Of a DNA stretch of 64,000 nt, positions 56,907 to 64,000 are shown piece after piece (within the stretch, counting starts at the first letter, position 1; each line of letters begins with the position of its first letter). The notes beneath the pieces are model-generated. The model saw nothing but the letters and a program-made list of their open reading frames with translations. It did not search any database and was not told the origin of the DNA. A program made the position numbers and the translations under genes. Source of the stretch: Planctomycetaceae bacterium (lineage in GTDB: Bacteria > Planctomycetota > Planctomycetia > Pirellulales > Lacipirellulaceae); assembly GCA_002702655.1 (NCBI GenBank), contig PABB01000075.1:124001-188000 (forward strand), given 5' to 3'.

Positions 56907-57557
56907 CTATCGCAGCGGCAGTAGCGGGACATCGTCCTTATTGTCCTCGATGAACTTGCGGATCGCCGCTTCCTGATTGGCTAGGGTCTTCTCGACCGAG
57001 GCCTTCACGCGGCGGTCGGCGATGCCGTGCGCCCACCACGGCGCTTCGGTGATGATCTTCTGTCGCAGCGACAGTTCAACAGTCGTGTCCTCATCGCCGC
57101 TGCGCGTGAATACGGTTTGCATGGCGTAGTCGGCCAGCCGCTCGGCGCCCTTTTCCAGTTTCACCTGGGAGTCGAGCTTGTCGATCGTGATGTCGACGTC
57201 TTGCGCGAGGTCGACAACCTGCTCGCCGATGTAGTCGTCGAGCGTTTTGACGGTCAGCGTGCCGTGCAACTGCAGCCGCCAGTCGGCATTGAGAATCTCC
57301 TTGGGATTGACCTCCGCGCCGATCTCGCTCCACTGCTGGCTGACGAACTCGCTGTCGCCGCCCATCGTGATAATCTGTTTGGCGCCGTCTTTCCGCACCA
57401 AGCACTTGCGCACCACCGTGAAGTCGACGGGCAACGTGAATGTTCGCTGAGCTTGCTGCTCGGTGGGATAGTCGCCGGGAAACGCCAGGCCGGCTCCCAG
57501 AGCTGCCAGCACCGCGAGAATGAGGCCGGCAATCGTCAGTTTGGCGGAGAGTTTCAT
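56907..57557 (-). CDS. exported hypothetical protein (SRPBCC-like)
   Basis: A 216-residue protein with an N-terminal membrane or signal segment (LTIAGLILAVLAALGAGLAF). The mature part looks alpha/beta with VDFTVVRKCLVRKDGAKQII, TLTVKTLDDYIGEQVVDLAQ, VELSLRQKIITEAPWWAHGI and a long C-terminal helix ending VKASVEKTLANQEAAIRKFI. A START/SRPBCC-type lipid-binding fold is possible but only by impression. Convergent with the DUF1579-like gene, 33 bases apart. Confidence 0.55.
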   Translation of the reverse strand: MKLSAKLTIAGLILAVLAALGAGLAFPGDYPTEQQAQRTFTLPVDFTVVRKCLVRKDGAKQIITMGGDSEFVSQQWSEIGAEVNPKEILNADWRLQLHGTLTVKTLDDYIGEQVVDLAQDVDITIDKLDSQVKLEKGAERLADYAMQTVFTRSGDEDTTVELSLRQKIITEAPWWAHGIADRRVKASVEKTLANQEAAIRKFIEDNKDDVPLLPLR

Positions 57558-57658
57558 GGTCGCGACGGGCGTCAGGGGCGGAGTGAAGGGGCGGCGAAGC
57601 TCGGTCCCAGTCTAGCTTGCCCGAGGGGGGGCCGCGACCGGAGGGCCGTCGCGGCAAG

Positions 57659-57688
57659 TTGCCGGAAGCCCGAGGGGGAGTCTAGAAT
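57659..57688 (+). promoter_or_regulatory. candidate promoter of the LRR gene
   Basis: TTGCCG (57659-57664) and TAGAAT (57683-57688) are separated by 18 bases. The LRR gene begins about 90 bases downstream. Confidence 0.35.
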
Positions 57689-57777
57689 AGACGGCTTCAG
57701 CTAATCAGCGCGGCCCGCTGTGAGGATTCCGGCGGGCTTGGGCGTGAGAGTTTGTCCTATCGAGGGTGGAACGCGTG

Positions 57778-58956
57778 ATGTCTGCACAGATGGCCCGTCC
57801 GGGTATTGGAGTGCTTAGTCTTGTCCTGGGCCTGAGTCTTGCCGCGCCGTTGGCCGGGGCGAGCGAGTTGACCGACCGCGTCGCCGAATTGCGGGGCCGC
57901 GTCACGCTCGACGACAACGAGCAGGTCGTCGCGGTGGACCTGATGGACGCCAAAGCAACGGCCGACGACGTCGCATTGGCGGTCGCCGAGCCAACGCTCA
58001 CGAAGCTGGTGCTGTGGGGCGCCCAGATTGACAATTCCGTGGTCGAGTTGCTTCCGCAGGCCAAGAACCTCGACACGCTCGTGTTGGAGAACACCTCGGT
58101 GACAGACGCAGGTCTGACGCCGTTGGCGGAGTTGCCGAAGCTCAAGTCGCTGAACCTGCATCGTTCGGCCCAGTTGACCGATGCGGGGATGGATCAGATC
58201 GCCAAGCTGACCGATTTGGTCTACTTCATGGCGCCCTACACCAAGCTGGGCGACGAGGGCGTGGCCAAGCTGGCGCCGCTGAAGAAGCTCCGGCTGCTCG
58301 ATCTGCGCGGCTGCACGCTGTCGGACTCCGCGTTGGCAATCGTTGAAGACTTGCCCGGATTGGTCAGTCTGAAGCTGCGCAGCCCGGCGCTGACCGACGG
58401 GGCGCTGAAGTACCTGGCGGGCAAAACCAAACTACGCGGTTTGCATTTGGAGGACGCCCGGCTGTCGGATGAAGGAATGCAGCAGCTCGTCGGACTGACG
58501 GCGCTGGACGACGTGAACCTGCTGCGGGTGCCGATCAGCAGCGAGGGGGTCGAACCGCTGGCCGGCATGGTCAAAATGCGGCAGCTCAATCTGCGCGGCA
58601 CGTTCATCTTCGATGACGCTTTGGCCTACCTGACGGAGATGCCGGAGCTGTTCAAGCTCGATCTGAGCGAGACGGAGGTCGACGGATCGGGGCTGGAGCA
58701 TCTGGTCGGCGCCAAGAAACTGCGGTGGCTGAACCTGTGGGCCACGTACGCCGACGATATGGCCATGGATCACGTCGCCCAAATGCAAGCGCTGGAGTAT
58801 TTGAACCTCGACAACACCATGGTGACCGACGCCGGCGTCGCTAAGCTCGCCGGGCTCAAGAAGCTGAAAACGCTGAGCGTATCGCAAACGACGGTCTCGT
58901 CCGCGGCCGCCGAGGAGCTTGAGGCGGCCATCCCGGGACTCAAGGTCAAGCGGTAG
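57778..58956 (+). CDS. exported leucine-rich-repeat protein
   Basis: A 392-residue protein with a signal peptide (GVLSLVLGLSLAAPLAGAS). About ten to twelve LRR units of 23-25 residues follow, for example LDTLVLENTSVTDAGLTPLA, LRLLDLRGCTLSDSALAIVE and LEYLNLDNTMVTDAGVAKLA. This forms a curved solenoid outside the cytoplasm that likely binds a protein or glycan. ATG 57778 is preferred over GTG 57766 because GAGGGTGGA lies about 8 bases upstream. Confidence 0.85.
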   Translation: MSAQMARPGIGVLSLVLGLSLAAPLAGASELTDRVAELRGRVTLDDNEQVVAVDLMDAKATADDVALAVAEPTLTKLVLWGAQIDNSVVELLPQAKNLDTLVLENTSVTDAGLTPLAELPKLKSLNLHRSAQLTDAGMDQIAKLTDLVYFMAPYTKLGDEGVAKLAPLKKLRLLDLRGCTLSDSALAIVEDLPGLVSLKLRSPALTDGALKYLAGKTKLRGLHLEDARLSDEGMQQLVGLTALDDVNLLRVPISSEGVEPLAGMVKMRQLNLRGTFIFDDALAYLTEMPELFKLDLSETEVDGSGLEHLVGAKKLRWLNLWATYADDMAMDHVAQMQALEYLNLDNTMVTDAGVAKLAGLKKLKTLSVSQTTVSSAAAEELEAAIPGLKVKR

Positions 58957-58987
58957 CACGCAGCAGATCGTGCGGTTCGACCGGTGG

Positions 58988-59443
58988 CTAGAGCGTATTG
59001 AAGCTCAGGCTGTAGAAGCCGACGCCCTGGACGGGATCGCCCTCGAGCGAGGCGTTCATCACCTGGGCGATGCGCTCGCGCAATAGCGTCAGCTCAGGCT
59101 CGGTCAGATCCTCGGCCTGAAGTTGGCGGACCGCCATGAGCATTTCGTGGCGGATTAGCGAGTCCGCCTGATCCAGACTTTCTTGGATTCCCGTCAGGTC
59201 CCGATTGGCGACTTGCCCAAAGGCGTGGAACTGCACGACGCCTCCGGCATTGCCGCCGGGGCGCCGCGGGAGCGTGATCCGGTACTCGCCCAGGTCGACG
59301 TCTTCCAGACGCAGCCGGGCCGCCTCGTCGAGCTTGGCCTGCGTCAGCGCCGCGGCGTCGAAGCATCCCGACGCGACGGCGCCGACGCCAATCAGCCCCA
59401 GCAGGGCGAACAGTCGCGTTCGGATAATCACTGCAATCGTCAT
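58988..59443 (-). CDS. predicted lipoprotein, member 1 of an L-G-[DE]-[FY] family
   Basis: A 151-residue protein with a lipobox (GLIGVGAVASGC), so it is probably an outer- or inner-membrane lipoprotein. The mature part has DVDLGEYRITLPRRPGGNAG and a C-terminal two-helix region (QADSLIRHEMLMAVRQLQAE, TLLRERIAQVMNASLE). It resembles the next two genes in layout. ATG 59443. It is divergent from 59609. Confidence 0.65.
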   Translation of the reverse strand: MTIAVIIRTRLFALLGLIGVGAVASGCFDAAALTQAKLDEAARLRLEDVDLGEYRITLPRRPGGNAGGVVQFHAFGQVANRDLTGIQESLDQADSLIRHEMLMAVRQLQAEDLTEPELTLLRERIAQVMNASLEGDPVQGVGFYSLSFNTL

Positions 59444-59608
59444 GATCGGCCTGCCGGCGTTGCACGGGTTTGACGGTTTACCTCTGCAAGTTTAGCTTGC
59501 CGCGCGGCCGGGCGTCGGCGACCTATTGTTTCAGGACGGAGGCGTTGCGCACCCACCGCGGTCTGCCGTCCGTGCCGTCGCTGCCGATCCCTGCTGCGGG
59601 CATCCTGG

Positions 59609-60100
59609 ATGAACCCCTCACCGCAAAAGAAAATGCTCCGCCGCGTGGGCGGCAGTTTGTATGCATGGGTTGGGCTCGTTGCGCTGGTCGGCTGCGGCGG
59701 GTCAAGCGACACCAAGCTGAGCGCTTACTTGGAGGAGTTGGAGTTTGAGGCGCCGCTGGAGTCCGTTGACTACGTGTCGCTGGGCGATTTTCGGATTCCG
59801 CTGGCGATTCGCGTGAGCGACGACGTGCGAGAGCCGCCGATCTGGGTCCGAGTGAAATTCTCTCTGCTGGCCGAGGTCGATCCGCAGGATCGCAAGGCCG
59901 TGAACGAGGCGCTCAAACGTTACGACGGTCCATTGCGAGACGCCGTAATTCGCATTTGCCGTCGCACGACGCCGGACGAATTGAGCGATCCGCGGCTTTC
60001 GGCCATGAAGGCCCGCTTTGCAGACGCCGCCAAACCGTTGTTGGGCGATCGGCGGCTGCGGCAGTTGATCATCGACAAGTTTATCTACGAACCGCTGTAA
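59609..60100 (+). CDS. predicted lipoprotein, member 2 of an L-G-[DE]-[FY] family
   Basis: A 163-residue protein with a lipobox region (VGLVALVGCGG). The core is VSLGDFRIPLAIRVSDDVRE then WVRVKFSLLAEVDPQDRKAV. A helical end (PLRDAVIRICRRTTPDELSD to LRQLIIDKFIYEPL) recalls the C-terminal domain of flagellar FliL, but no flagellar genes are nearby. ATG 59609. The next paralogue begins 13 bases after its stop. Confidence 0.65.
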   Translation: MNPSPQKKMLRRVGGSLYAWVGLVALVGCGGSSDTKLSAYLEELEFEAPLESVDYVSLGDFRIPLAIRVSDDVREPPIWVRVKFSLLAEVDPQDRKAVNEALKRYDGPLRDAVIRICRRTTPDELSDPRLSAMKARFADAAKPLLGDRRLRQLIIDKFIYEPL

Positions 60101-60113
60101 TTCCCGCGACGCT

Positions 60114-60599
60114 ATGCCAACCTCCACCTGGAATCGCCGCCTGCTTGCCGTCCTGCGGATCGTCGCATTGGGCGTCGCGATTGCGCCTAAAATTGCAGCG
60201 GCGCAGACAGCGGAAGCTTCTGCAGACGCCGGTGAACAGCTGACTGGGACCGCTGGAGAAGCCGCCGAAGACGCCCCGCAGCCGTTTGTCTTGCCGTTGG
60301 GAGACTTTCATCTGCGCGACTGGCGGCCGACACGCAACGAAACCCCCGATCTGCGATTTGCCGTGGCGATCGTGTTCAACGCCGACACGCCCGTGCTGAC
60401 GCGCGAGCGACTGGCTCACTGGGTCAATCGCTTGCGCGATCAGACGATCATTGCGATGCGGTTGGCCGAGACGAAGGACTTTGCCGAACCGAGCTTGCAG
60501 CAGGTGCAGCGTCTGATTCGGGTCCGCGTCAGTCGAATCCTGCCGCGACTGGCCGTTGACGAGGTGCTGATCACCGATTTCGCGCTGGGCGACAACTGA
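60114..60599 (+). CDS. exported protein, member 3 of an L-G-[DE]-[FY] family
   Basis: A 161-residue protein with a signal peptide (LAVLRIVALGVAIAPKIAAA) without a lipobox. The core VLPLGDFHLRDWRPTRNETP and LRFAVAIVFNADTPVLTRER, followed by two C-terminal helices (WVNRLRDQTIIAMRLAETKD, LIRVRVSRILPRLAVDEVLI), parallels the two preceding genes. Probably co-transcribed with 59609 (13-base gap). It is convergent with glnE. Confidence 0.65.
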   Translation: MPTSTWNRRLLAVLRIVALGVAIAPKIAAAQTAEASADAGEQLTGTAGEAAEDAPQPFVLPLGDFHLRDWRPTRNETPDLRFAVAIVFNADTPVLTRERLAHWVNRLRDQTIIAMRLAETKDFAEPSLQQVQRLIRVRVSRILPRLAVDEVLITDFALGDN

Positions 60600-60621
60600 T
60601 GCGGGGCTCCGGCGGTCCGAA

Positions 60622-63600
60622 TCAGTCTTTCATGGCAGTGAAGAAGAGTTGCTCGACCAGCTCGCGCGTGAGCCATTTCGCTCGCGCTACGTTGTCGGTC
60701 AGCGCCTGGCCGCTGGCGACGCCCATCAAGTAAGCCAACTTGTCGGCCTCGCGAGGATCATCGGGAAACTCGTGTCGGCCGGCCGAATTCATCAGGCGGA
60801 TACGGGCCTCGACGCTGCGCATCAGCCGGTAGTCGGCTGCCAATCGCTCGGCATGTTCGACCGACAGGCATCCCGCGGCAGCGAGTCGCTCCAATCCGTC
60901 GAGCGTGCCGGTGACGCGCACCTCGGGCAGCTCGCGACCATGCTTCAGTTGCAGCATTTGGACCAGGAACTCGGCGTCGACCGTGCCGCCGGGGCCGCGT
61001 TTGAGATTTTGGGTCGAAGCGTTCTCCTGCAACTTGAGCCGCATGTTCCAGATCGCCTCCGCGTTGCCAGGCTGCCAGGGAGTGCAGTCGATTGCCGCCG
61101 CCAACGCGGCCTCGGCCCGCGATCGCGCAGGCTCCCCGCCCAAGATAATGCGGGCCTTCAACAGCGCTTGCCGCTCCCACAGTTGCCCGCCGCCTGATCG
61201 GAAGTACTCGACGAACGACTCCAGCGGCAACGCGATCGCGCCGCTCTTGCCGGTGGGACGCAATCGGGGGTCGACTTCGTATAGTCGGCCCTGCGGTCCG
61301 AAGTAATTGGCGGTTTTCATAATCCGTTGAGCCCACTGACTGAAGAAGTGGTTGTTGCTCGTCGGATTATTCCGTCCGCGGTTTCTTGGCGCCGTGTTTC
61401 CTTCTGCTTCGTAGAGAAACACCAGGTCCAGATCGCTGTGGTAGTTGGGTTCGCGCCCGCCGAGTTTGCCCAGAGCCAGGACGATCAGGTCGCACGGCCG
61501 ACCGGCGTCGGCAGAGCTGGGCAGCCATGGCGCCGCCTGGCGTTGCTCGTCAATCTCCTCCGCCAGCGGGCCGATTGTCGGTTGGCCGTGTTTGTCGAGG
61601 AGCTTTTCCAACTCGGCGGCGGCAATCTGTTTCAGGCAGGCCTCGGCAATGTCCGACAGTGCCGCGTGGGTCGCTTGGATATCGTCCTTGCCGACGATGT
61701 CGCGTACGCCGACCCGCAAATGTTGGGCGTTCTTGAAACTGTGCAGAATGGGATCAAGATCTTCGGCCCCGTGCGCCAGTTCAGTTAGCGAACGCTCCAG
61801 TCGTGGCAAATCGGGCAGATGCTCGACGAGCAGGCTGTCCATCAACTCGTCGATCATGCCGGGGCTGCTGGTGAGAATGCTTACCAGATAGGGGCAGGCC
61901 GCGCAGAGGGTCACGTAAAGGTTGAGCGACGGGTGGTTGTTGCTGAACAGTTCCCACAGCGCCGCCTTGCCGCCCAACGAGTCGCTGACGCGGCTGAGCG
62001 TAACCAGCGTGGCGTCGGGGTCGGGCGTTTCGGCAATGGCCGCCAGGAGCCGCGGCGCGATCGACGCCAAAAATAACCGGCACCGCCGTGTCGACAAGAA
62101 CGGGATTGGCTCGTGGGCCAGCGACATCAGGTTGTCGTAAGCGGCGTTCACGTCGCGGAACGGGTACCGCCCCAGCACCCGGGCGATTTCCTCCTCGTCC
62201 GGATTGGGATCGTTCACCAGATCGACTTCCGGCTCGTCGGCCGGATCGCCGGCAAAGGCGTCGTGCAGCAGGTGATTGAGGATCCGACGGTTCAGTTCAG
62301 TTCGCTCGGCAAATTCCCGCTCGAACGCCGCGTAGGCGGCTGCGAGCGTCGCCCCGGGATAGCCGAGTCGCCGCGCCAACCTGGCCGTGGCGGACGTGGT
62401 GGCCGGCAGCGAGTGGACCTGCTGGTCGTACATGATCTGCAGGCGATGCTCCACCCGCCGTAGGAACGCGTAGTTCTCGTGCAAGATCATCCGTTCGCGG
62501 TGCGTCAGGCAGCCTGCTTGCTCCAGCCGCTCGATCGCTTCGAGCGTATTGCCGGTCCGCAGGCTGGGATCGTTGCCCGCGGCGAGCAGCTGCAGGAACT
62601 GAATGACGAACTCAATGTCGCGAATGCCGCCGTGGCCGGTTTTCACGTTGCTGGCCAAGCCATCGGTCAGCGACTTCTGCTCGATTCTGCGGCGCAGCGC
62701 GCGGATTCCTGAGATGTCGGCCAGGCTGAGATAGCGGGGATAGACCCACGATTCCAACTCGTCCAAGAAACGCTCGCCCGCTGCGACGTCGCCGGCGATG
62801 GTCCGCGCCTTGATATACGCCTGACGTTCCCACGTGCGCCCTTGTCGGTCGTAGTAGGCCAGCGCCTGCTCCACCGTGGGACATAGCGGTCCCTGGCGAC
62901 CGTAGGGTCGCAGTCGCATGTCGACTCGGTATGCAAAACCTTGATCGGTCGAATCGCTCAGCAGGCGGATCAGATCCGTCGCGATCCGCACGGCGGCCTC
63001 CGACGCATCCGCGCCGGCGTGCTTCTCGTCAAGCAGGAACACCAAGTCAATGTCGCTGGAGTAGTTCAGCTCCAGTCCGCCCAACTTGCCCAGGGCAAGC
63101 ACGGCGATGTTCGGCGGCGACTTGGCGCCGCCGTTACGCGATACCTGTTTGGCGGCGAACTTGCGACGGGCAAAGTCGAGAGCCGCCTCGACGACCGCGT
63201 CGGCGACGTAGGAAATCTGTCGGGCGACCGTGCCGACGTCGTGTCCCGCGATGATGTCGCCGTAGGCGATCCTCAGCGTCTCGCGCCGCTTGAATCGACG
63301 CAGCGCCGACATCACCTCGGCCTCGCCCGACACGGGCTGCAACTCCCCCAGCAGTTCCTCGGTCAGCACCTCGCGGGCCACCGGTTCGCCGCCCGTCATC
63401 CGCAGCAGGTCGTAGCTTTCCGGGTCGGTGCAGAGCAGGTCGGCCAGGCTCTGGCTGCAACTGAACAACTTCAGCAGTTCCGGCAGCGCGTCCTCGTCGC
63501 GCTCGAACAGCGCCGCGGTGGACAGCAGATTGCGAGCCGACAGCAGAAAGCGTTCCAGATTGTTCAACGCCATGTCGGCGTCGGGCAGCATCGGCGCAAC

Positions 63601-63771
63601 GGCTGCGAATTGGTCGCAGATGTTGCCCAGCAGGTCCAGCGGCAAACCGGCCGACGCCAACCTCAGCAGGTTGGCATGGCCTGTACGGGGATCGGCCACG
63701 CCCAGCGGCGAGAACCAAGCATCCGCCTCGTCCGGGGCGTCGAGAAAAGTTCGCAGGCGCTCGATCTGCAT
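60622..63771 (-). CDS. glnE: bifunctional glutamine synthetase adenylyltransferase/deadenylylase
   Basis: Attaches and removes AMP on glutamine synthetase in answer to nitrogen status signalled through PII. The 1049-residue protein has two nucleotidyltransferase domains. The N-terminal one carries LALGKLGGLELNYSSDIDLV (deadenylylation side), and the C-terminal one VLALGKLGGREPNYHSDLDL (adenylylation side). Each is followed by RxDxRLRP-type motifs (YRVDMRLRPYGRQGPL and YEVDPRLRPTGKSGAI) and helical bundles. Both active-site Asp pairs appear intact. Start ATG 63771. glnA and glnB are not in the window. The remaining 229 bases, 63772-64000, show nothing I can support. Confidence 0.95.
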   Translation of the reverse strand: MQIERLRTFLDAPDEADAWFSPLGVADPRTGHANLLRLASAGLPLDLLGNICDQFAAVAPMLPDADMALNNLERFLLSARNLLSTAALFERDEDALPELLKLFSCSQSLADLLCTDPESYDLLRMTGGEPVAREVLTEELLGELQPVSGEAEVMSALRRFKRRETLRIAYGDIIAGHDVGTVARQISYVADAVVEAALDFARRKFAAKQVSRNGGAKSPPNIAVLALGKLGGLELNYSSDIDLVFLLDEKHAGADASEAAVRIATDLIRLLSDSTDQGFAYRVDMRLRPYGRQGPLCPTVEQALAYYDRQGRTWERQAYIKARTIAGDVAAGERFLDELESWVYPRYLSLADISGIRALRRRIEQKSLTDGLASNVKTGHGGIRDIEFVIQFLQLLAAGNDPSLRTGNTLEAIERLEQAGCLTHRERMILHENYAFLRRVEHRLQIMYDQQVHSLPATTSATARLARRLGYPGATLAAAYAAFEREFAERTELNRRILNHLLHDAFAGDPADEPEVDLVNDPNPDEEEIARVLGRYPFRDVNAAYDNLMSLAHEPIPFLSTRRCRLFLASIAPRLLAAIAETPDPDATLVTLSRVSDSLGGKAALWELFSNNHPSLNLYVTLCAACPYLVSILTSSPGMIDELMDSLLVEHLPDLPRLERSLTELAHGAEDLDPILHSFKNAQHLRVGVRDIVGKDDIQATHAALSDIAEACLKQIAAAELEKLLDKHGQPTIGPLAEEIDEQRQAAPWLPSSADAGRPCDLIVLALGKLGGREPNYHSDLDLVFLYEAEGNTAPRNRGRNNPTSNNHFFSQWAQRIMKTANYFGPQGRLYEVDPRLRPTGKSGAIALPLESFVEYFRSGGGQLWERQALLKARIILGGEPARSRAEAALAAAIDCTPWQPGNAEAIWNMRLKLQENASTQNLKRGPGGTVDAEFLVQMLQLKHGRELPEVRVTGTLDGLERLAAAGCLSVEHAERLAADYRLMRSVEARIRLMNSAGRHEFPDDPREADKLAYLMGVASGQALTDNVARAKWLTRELVEQLFFTAMKD

Positions 63772-64000
63772 GTTGCGTCACTAATTCCTGCGCGTCAGCA
63801 TCGCGGGGGCTCGCCGCAGCAAGCGCCCGCAACAGCTCGCAAACCTTCGCCGCCTAGCTTGGGAATGCCGAGTTGGGGACCGGGGCCGATTTCGCCACCG
63901 GCCAGACTCTATTTTGGCCGCGAGGTGCGTTGAAATCAACTTAACTGGCGGGGTTTGGCGGCGACCGGCCGGACGGCGGGAGTCGCGGCTACGCCTGCAA

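Overview
The window looks like a chromosome segment of a planctomycete, probably of the Pirellulales type. It is GC-rich, uses GTG and TTG starts freely, and many starts lack a clear Shine-Dalgarno site. Planctomycete-flavoured genes include a YTV-repeat secreted protein (22791-23993), a HYExAFE-type protein (54067-54633), a fragment of a planctomycete-style Ser/Thr kinase (51923-52303), HEAT and LRR secreted proteins, and a lysine/alanine-rich histone-H1-like protein. Spacers are full of short dispersed palindromic repeats. No rRNA, tRNA or CRISPR array was found.

Layout. 1-12600: a methyltransferase, a membrane protein, an AroE-like protein with altered active-site residues, bioD, a giant AsmA-like protein, a LarA-like protein, a two-domain GH43 protein, a DEAD-box helicase and the H1-like protein. 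12600-21100: inositol-phosphate synthase, an aromatic/aspartate aminotransferase, and a glycogen/hexose block of glgA, a galT-like gene and a GH57 glucanotransferase. 21100-32240: a small hypothetical, an XRE regulator, the YTV protein, a BRCT-MerR-TPR fusion, a polytopic membrane protein, a CoA-binding protein, a HEAT protein, a MoaB/MogA protein, an exo/endonuclease/phosphatase-fold protein, and two small membrane proteins of visibly lower GC.

32426-47481 is a head-only phage module, all on the + strand: NlpC/P60-like hydrolase, trypsin-like protease, hypotheticals, ParB-like protein, ABC-ATPase/GNAT fusion, small and large terminase, portal, scaffold/protease, decoration protein, major capsid protein and six small connector- or decoration-type genes. 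No integrase, repressor, lysis gene, tape measure or tail tube is visible. Host dispersed repeats sit between and inside its genes, so it seems long resident. Two copies of a leader-plus-terminator element, at 32426-32510 and 41942-42037, sit just upstream of the first gene and of the scaffold/protease gene. They share sequence blocks, a hairpin whose sequence changes while its pairing is kept, and an upstream segment that can pair with the terminator arm. This pair is the strongest candidate for an undescribed regulatory system here.

47609-63771 returns to host genes: HEAT protein, lipoate-ligase-like protein, Nudix hydrolase, YkgJ-type cysteine-cluster protein, hisS, HYExAFE protein, a 33-residue membrane peptide, a DegT-type aminotransferase, DUF1579-like protein, LRR protein, three divergent paralogues sharing an L-G-[DE]-[FY] core, and glnE. 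The central-metabolism genes (glycogen, inositol, histidyl-tRNA, biotin, nitrogen control) support an ordinary chromosomal location.
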